The notes below the pieces were generated by a model. The model worked only from the letters and a program-made list of their open reading frames with translations. It made no database searches and had not been told where the DNA came from. A stretch of DNA of 43,795 nucleotides, taken from NCBI GenBank assembly GCA_030602805.1, contig JAUVZA010000003.1, forward strand, positions 1 through 43,795, in the 5' to 3' direction. This DNA comes from Dehalococcoidia bacterium (lineage in GTDB: Bacteria; Chloroflexota; Dehalococcoidia; Dehalococcoidales; JAUVZA01). This document shows positions 40,612 to 43,795 of the stretch, piece after piece. Each line of letters begins with the position of its first letter. The stretch's first letter is position 1. The translations under genes and the position numbers were made by a program.

Positions 40612-43600
40612 GTGACACGAATTTCCTCTCTAGAGGATTTGAAAAGATTAAAAGCGATTGTAGAGCCCCGTTTCAAGGTGCGTGAAGATAGGGATTTTAC
40701 TAAGATTAAGACTGCACCAGAAATTAATATCCGGGTTTGCCAAGGGAGCGGCTGCACTGCATCTGGGTCAGAGAAAATAACCAAGACCCTTGAGGAGTCT
40801 ATCAAAGCAAGCAGGCTTGAGAAAAGGGTCAAGATAATAATAACAGGGTGTCATGGTCTTTGCGAGATGGGGCCTATAGTTATAATCAATCCCGGGGATA
40901 CCCTTTATACCAGAGTGAAACCGGAGGATGTAGAAGAAATTGTAGAACGACATTTACTAAACGGGGAAATAGTGGAAAGGCTTGTTTATCATGACCCCGT
41001 AAGTGGAAAGCCAATATCAGCCTATAGTGAGATCAGCTTCTATCTAGAACAGGAAAGGAGAGTGCTACATAATAATGGCTTCATTGACCCTTGGAGTATT
41101 GATGAATACATTGCTCGAGATGGTTATCAAGCCCTGGCTAAAGTCTTGACCCAGATGAAGCCGGACAAAGTTATTGATGAGGTTAGGAAATCAGGGTTGC
41201 GGGGGCGGGGAGGAGCCGGCTTCCCCACAGCTACAAAGTGGGGGTTCGTTCGCAGTGCGCCCAGTGAGGAGAAATATGTAGTTTGTAATGGGGATGAAGG
41301 CGACCCTGGTGCTTATATGAACCGGGCAGTCCTGGAAGGCAATCCCCATTCGGTTATTGAGGGGATGGCTATCGGAGCCTATGCTATAGGGAATGTTCGC
41401 CAGGGCTATTCCTATGTCCGAGCTGAATACCCTCTTGCTATTGAAACCCTAAGCCACGCTATTGCCCAAGCCCGAGAATATGGGCTTCTGGGCAAGAATA
41501 TCTTGGGAACCGACTTTGAATTTTCTATTGACATCTTCCCCGGTGCCGGTGCTTTCGTCTGTGGCGAGGAGACAGGTCTTTTAATTTCAATTGAAGGAAA
41601 GAGGGGGAGTCCTCGCCAGAGACCTCCCTTCCCGGCAAATGTAGGGAGAGGGCTTTTTGGCAAGCCTACCACCATTAATAATGTGGAGACATGGTCAGAT
41701 ATCCCCCAGATTATTTTAAGGGGGGCTGATTGGTTCGCCGGCGTTGGCACCGAGAAAAGTAAGGGTACAAAGACCTTCAGCCTAGTAGGGAAAATAAACA
41801 ATACCGGGCTGGTGGAAGTTCCCCTGGGGACACCACTGGGCAAAATTGTCTTTGACATTGGTGAAGGGATACCAGAGGGGAAGAAATTTAAGGCAGTTCA
41901 GATAGGTGGACCTTCCGGGGGGGTTATTCCCATTGAGCATCTCAATACCCCCCTCGATTATGAAGCTGTTACCGCTCTAGGGGCAATTATGGGCTCTGGT
42001 GGGCTCGTGGTGATGGATGAGGATAGCTGTATGGTGGATGTGGCAAAATTCTTCCTTCAGTTTACCAGAGATGAGTCCTGTGGTAAATGCACCCCCTGTC
42101 GGGCCGGGATACCCAAGATGCTGGAGATTCTAAACAAGATTAGCCAGGGCGAAGGAACAATAGAAGACCTAGATGTCTTGTCGGAATTGGCTGAGATGGT
42201 TGCCTCGGCATCCCTATGCGGGTTAGGGCAAACAAGCCCAAATCCGGTCTTAACCACACTGCGACACTTCCGTGAGGAGTACGAGGCTCATATCATAGAT
42301 AAGAAGTGCCCGGCTGCCGTTTGCCAGGCTCTATTTAAAGCTCCCTGTCACCATACCTGTTCCGTGGAACTGGACATCCCCGGCTATATCAGTTTGATTA
42401 AGGAGGGCAGGTTTGTTGAGGCTTACTGCTTAATCAAACAGCGTAATCCTTTTCCCTCCATCTGTGGTCGAGTGTGCCACCACCCTTGCGAGTTTAAGTG
42501 TCGTCGAGCTCAAATCGATGAGCCAATAGCAATCAGAGACCTAAAGAGGTTCGTTGCTGACTACGCCTCTGAGCATGGGGTTGAATATGTTCCCGAGGTG
42601 AAGGGAAGAAAAGAGGAAAGGGTAGCTATCATTGGTGCTGGCCCAGCCGGGTTGTCAGCAGCCTGGGACCTCACACTGGAGGGATACCAAGTTACTGTGT
42701 TTGATGCCCTCCCTGTGGCTGGTGGGATGCTTGCCGTAGGCATTCCTGAGTATCGTCTCCCCAAGGACATTCTCAGAAAAGAAATCCACGATATCGAAAG
42801 GCTTGGGGTAGATATAAGGTTAAACACACCTATTAACGATGTTGATTCCTTGTTGAAAGATGGCTATCAAGCAGTGTTCATCGCTGTAGGTGCTCATAAA
42901 GGAGCTAAGACGGGGATTCCAGGTGAAGACCTGGCAGGAGTCTATGACTCCGTTGAGTTCCTGAAGGAAGCTAATTTAGGGAAAGAAATACAGGTAGGTA
43001 AGAGGGTAGCAGTTATCGGCGGCGGCAACTCAGCCATCGACTCAGCTAGGGTAGCTTTAAGAAAAGGGGCTGAGGAAGTACATATATTCTATAGGCGTGA
43101 AAGGAGGGATATGCCAGCTATAGCTGAAGAGGTGGAGGCTGCCGAAGAAGAGGGAATCCATCTTAACCTGCTGACAGCCCCTACCAAGATTCTGGGTGAC
43201 GATGGAAGGGTTACCGGGCTTGAGTGTATCCGCATGGAGCTGAAGGAGTTTGACCGAAGCGGTAGAAAAACCCCCTATCCGATTGAGGGTTCCGAATACA
43301 AGACAGATATTGACATGGTTATCGAAGCTATAGGTCAAAGACCTGATACCTCTTTTATAAAGGGTAACGGAATCAAAATGGAAAGAGGTGGGATAGTGAC
43401 TGTAGACCGCCGAACATTGGCCACTGGGAGGAAGGGGGTTTTTGCCGGAGGAGATGCGGTAACCGGCCCCCGGACGGCAATCGAAGCTATTGCTGCCGGG
43501 CAGAGGGCAGCCTCTTCTATAAAGAGATATCTTCAGGGGAAGGAGCTTTCGCCTTTAGTGGAGCGTGATGGCTATAGACCAATTGCTATCCCCTCGCTGC

Positions 43601-43767
43601 CGCCAAGTGAGGAGGAGACACGGGAGAAGGCTAGGATTAAGGCTGATGAAATCCCTATGAACGATAGAAAAACCTCCTTTACGGAAATAGTTTTGCCTTA
43701 CAGCCCGGAGCAAGCCAGAGAAGAGGCCTCTAGATGCCTGAGATGCGACCTTGAGGTTGAAGGGTAG
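40612..43767 (+). CDS. NuoF-GltD-type fusion flavoprotein
   Basis: This large cytoplasmic protein of 1051 residues has three parts. Residues 1-120 are a thioredoxin-like [2Fe-2S] domain (VCQGSGCTASGSEK, GCHGLCEMGPIV). Residues about 150-560 are NuoF: RGRGGAGFPTATKW for FMN/NADH, GAGAFVCGEETGL, and the [4Fe-4S] ligands in DESCGKCTPCRAG and LCGLG. From about 570 the sequence resembles the small subunit of glutamate synthase (GltD), with Cys clusters (CHHTCSVELD, CGRVCHHPCEFKC), the FAD site IIGAGPAGLSAAWDL and the NAD(P) site VIGGGNSAIDSARVALRKGA. Such fusions occur in electron-bifurcating complexes. The start is GTG. Confidence 0.9.
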   Translation: MTRISSLEDLKRLKAIVEPRFKVREDRDFTKIKTAPEINIRVCQGSGCTASGSEKITKTLEESIKASRLEKRVKIIITGCHGLCEMGPIVIINPGDTLYTRVKPEDVEEIVERHLLNGEIVERLVYHDPVSGKPISAYSEISFYLEQERRVLHNNGFIDPWSIDEYIARDGYQALAKVLTQMKPDKVIDEVRKSGLRGRGGAGFPTATKWGFVRSAPSEEKYVVCNGDEGDPGAYMNRAVLEGNPHSVIEGMAIGAYAIGNVRQGYSYVRAEYPLAIETLSHAIAQAREYGLLGKNILGTDFEFSIDIFPGAGAFVCGEETGLLISIEGKRGSPRQRPPFPANVGRGLFGKPTTINNVETWSDIPQIILRGADWFAGVGTEKSKGTKTFSLVGKINNTGLVEVPLGTPLGKIVFDIGEGIPEGKKFKAVQIGGPSGGVIPIEHLNTPLDYEAVTALGAIMGSGGLVVMDEDSCMVDVAKFFLQFTRDESCGKCTPCRAGIPKMLEILNKISQGEGTIEDLDVLSELAEMVASASLCGLGQTSPNPVLTTLRHFREEYEAHIIDKKCPAAVCQALFKAPCHHTCSVELDIPGYISLIKEGRFVEAYCLIKQRNPFPSICGRVCHHPCEFKCRRAQIDEPIAIRDLKRFVADYASEHGVEYVPEVKGRKEERVAIIGAGPAGLSAAWDLTLEGYQVTVFDALPVAGGMLAVGIPEYRLPKDILRKEIHDIERLGVDIRLNTPINDVDSLLKDGYQAVFIAVGAHKGAKTGIPGEDLAGVYDSVEFLKEANLGKEIQVGKRVAVIGGGNSAIDSARVALRKGAEEVHIFYRRERRDMPAIAEEVEAAEEEGIHLNLLTAPTKILGDDGRVTGLECIRMELKEFDRSGRKTPYPIEGSEYKTDIDMVIEAIGQRPDTSFIKGNGIKMERGGIVTVDRRTLATGRKGVFAGGDAVTGPRTAIEAIAAGQRAASSIKRYLQGKELSPLVERDGYRPIAIPSLPPSEEETREKARIKADEIPMNDRKTSFTEIVLPYSPEQAREEASRCLRCDLEVEG

Positions 43768-43770
43768 ATA

Positions 43771-43795
43771 ATGAGTGAGATAACCTTGACAATCA
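43771..43795 (+). CDS. Start of the next operon gene (cut by the window edge)
   Basis: ATG at 43771 follows the previous stop by three bases and opens MSEITLTI before the window ends. By position it is probably the next iron-sulfur subunit (NuoG- or formate-dehydrogenase-like), but eight residues cannot show this. Confidence 0.4.

Noticed and set aside
1-43795. CRISPR arrays, rRNA genes, complete tRNA genes and transposase genes.
   Set aside because: I looked for regularly spaced direct repeats, cloverleaf patterns, rRNA-like stretches and DDE transposase motifs and saw none. Mobility here is carried by the recombinases only.

Overview
The window is about 44 kb of bacterial chromosome of moderate G+C content. 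The gene set suggests a Chloroflexota lineage, most likely Dehalococcoidia: a MetF/NuoE/NuoF cluster with Cys-rich 'two-CW'-type proteins, compact housekeeping operons, and intergenic repeats built on a GGGGCGAAGCCCC core. That placement is inference from gene content; no rRNA or complete tRNA gene is present to confirm it.

Bases 1-14371 are core chromosome: the start of an MFS transporter, proB and proA separated by a nuclease-like orphan gene, a second MFS transporter, RNase PH, an eIF2B-alpha-family isomerase, a Nudix hydrolase, the PncC/CinA amidase, a DUF4349 lipoprotein, a secreted transglutaminase-like protein and the DNA-uptake genes comEC and comEA. Five copies of one intergenic repeat family lie here and I found none elsewhere.

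Bases ~14.4-36.4 kb are a mobile island. Its left part has a small regulator gene, a DnaD-like replication protein, a serine recombinase, a short tyrosine recombinase and a winged-helix-like protein with a decayed partial copy of itself. The middle (18.9-31.0 kb) is a defence cluster. A six-gene minus-strand operon (24650 down to 18894) encodes a winged-helix regulator, a probable restriction nuclease, a C5-cytosine methyltransferase, a Mig/MutY-like mismatch glycosylase, a protein with two GHKL ATPase domains and an H-box, and a receiver-domain protein with an unknown C-terminal domain. Divergent from it is a type III-like restriction-modification set: a methyltransferase with a PKD-like tail, a DEAH helicase, and the nuclease domain as a separate overlapping gene. 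A convergent two-gene unit follows (a PD-(D/E)XK protein and a protein of unknown function). The right part (31-36.4 kb) carries small genes with shared leader sequences, a DnaN (sliding clamp)-like protein, and small proteins of which two carry possible clamp-binding peptides. It ends at a tRNA T-arm-like hairpin with a T-run, a plausible attachment-site relic and terminator.

Bases 36.5-43.8 kb return to chromosome: a NarL-type two-component system, then a plus-strand operon of two Cys-rich proteins, MetF, NuoE, a NuoF-GltD-type fusion and the first codons of a further subunit. This looks like a flavin/iron-sulfur complex that passes electrons between NAD(P)H and methylene-tetrahydrofolate.

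The most interesting unit is the 18.9-24.7 kb operon, which places a phosphorelay-like pair (dual GHKL plus receiver) in one transcription unit with a cytosine restriction-modification set and its repair glycosylase. Second is the DnaN-like gene module at 31-36 kb, with repeated mini-ORF leaders, possible clamp-binding peptides and two genes interrupted by in-frame amber codons.
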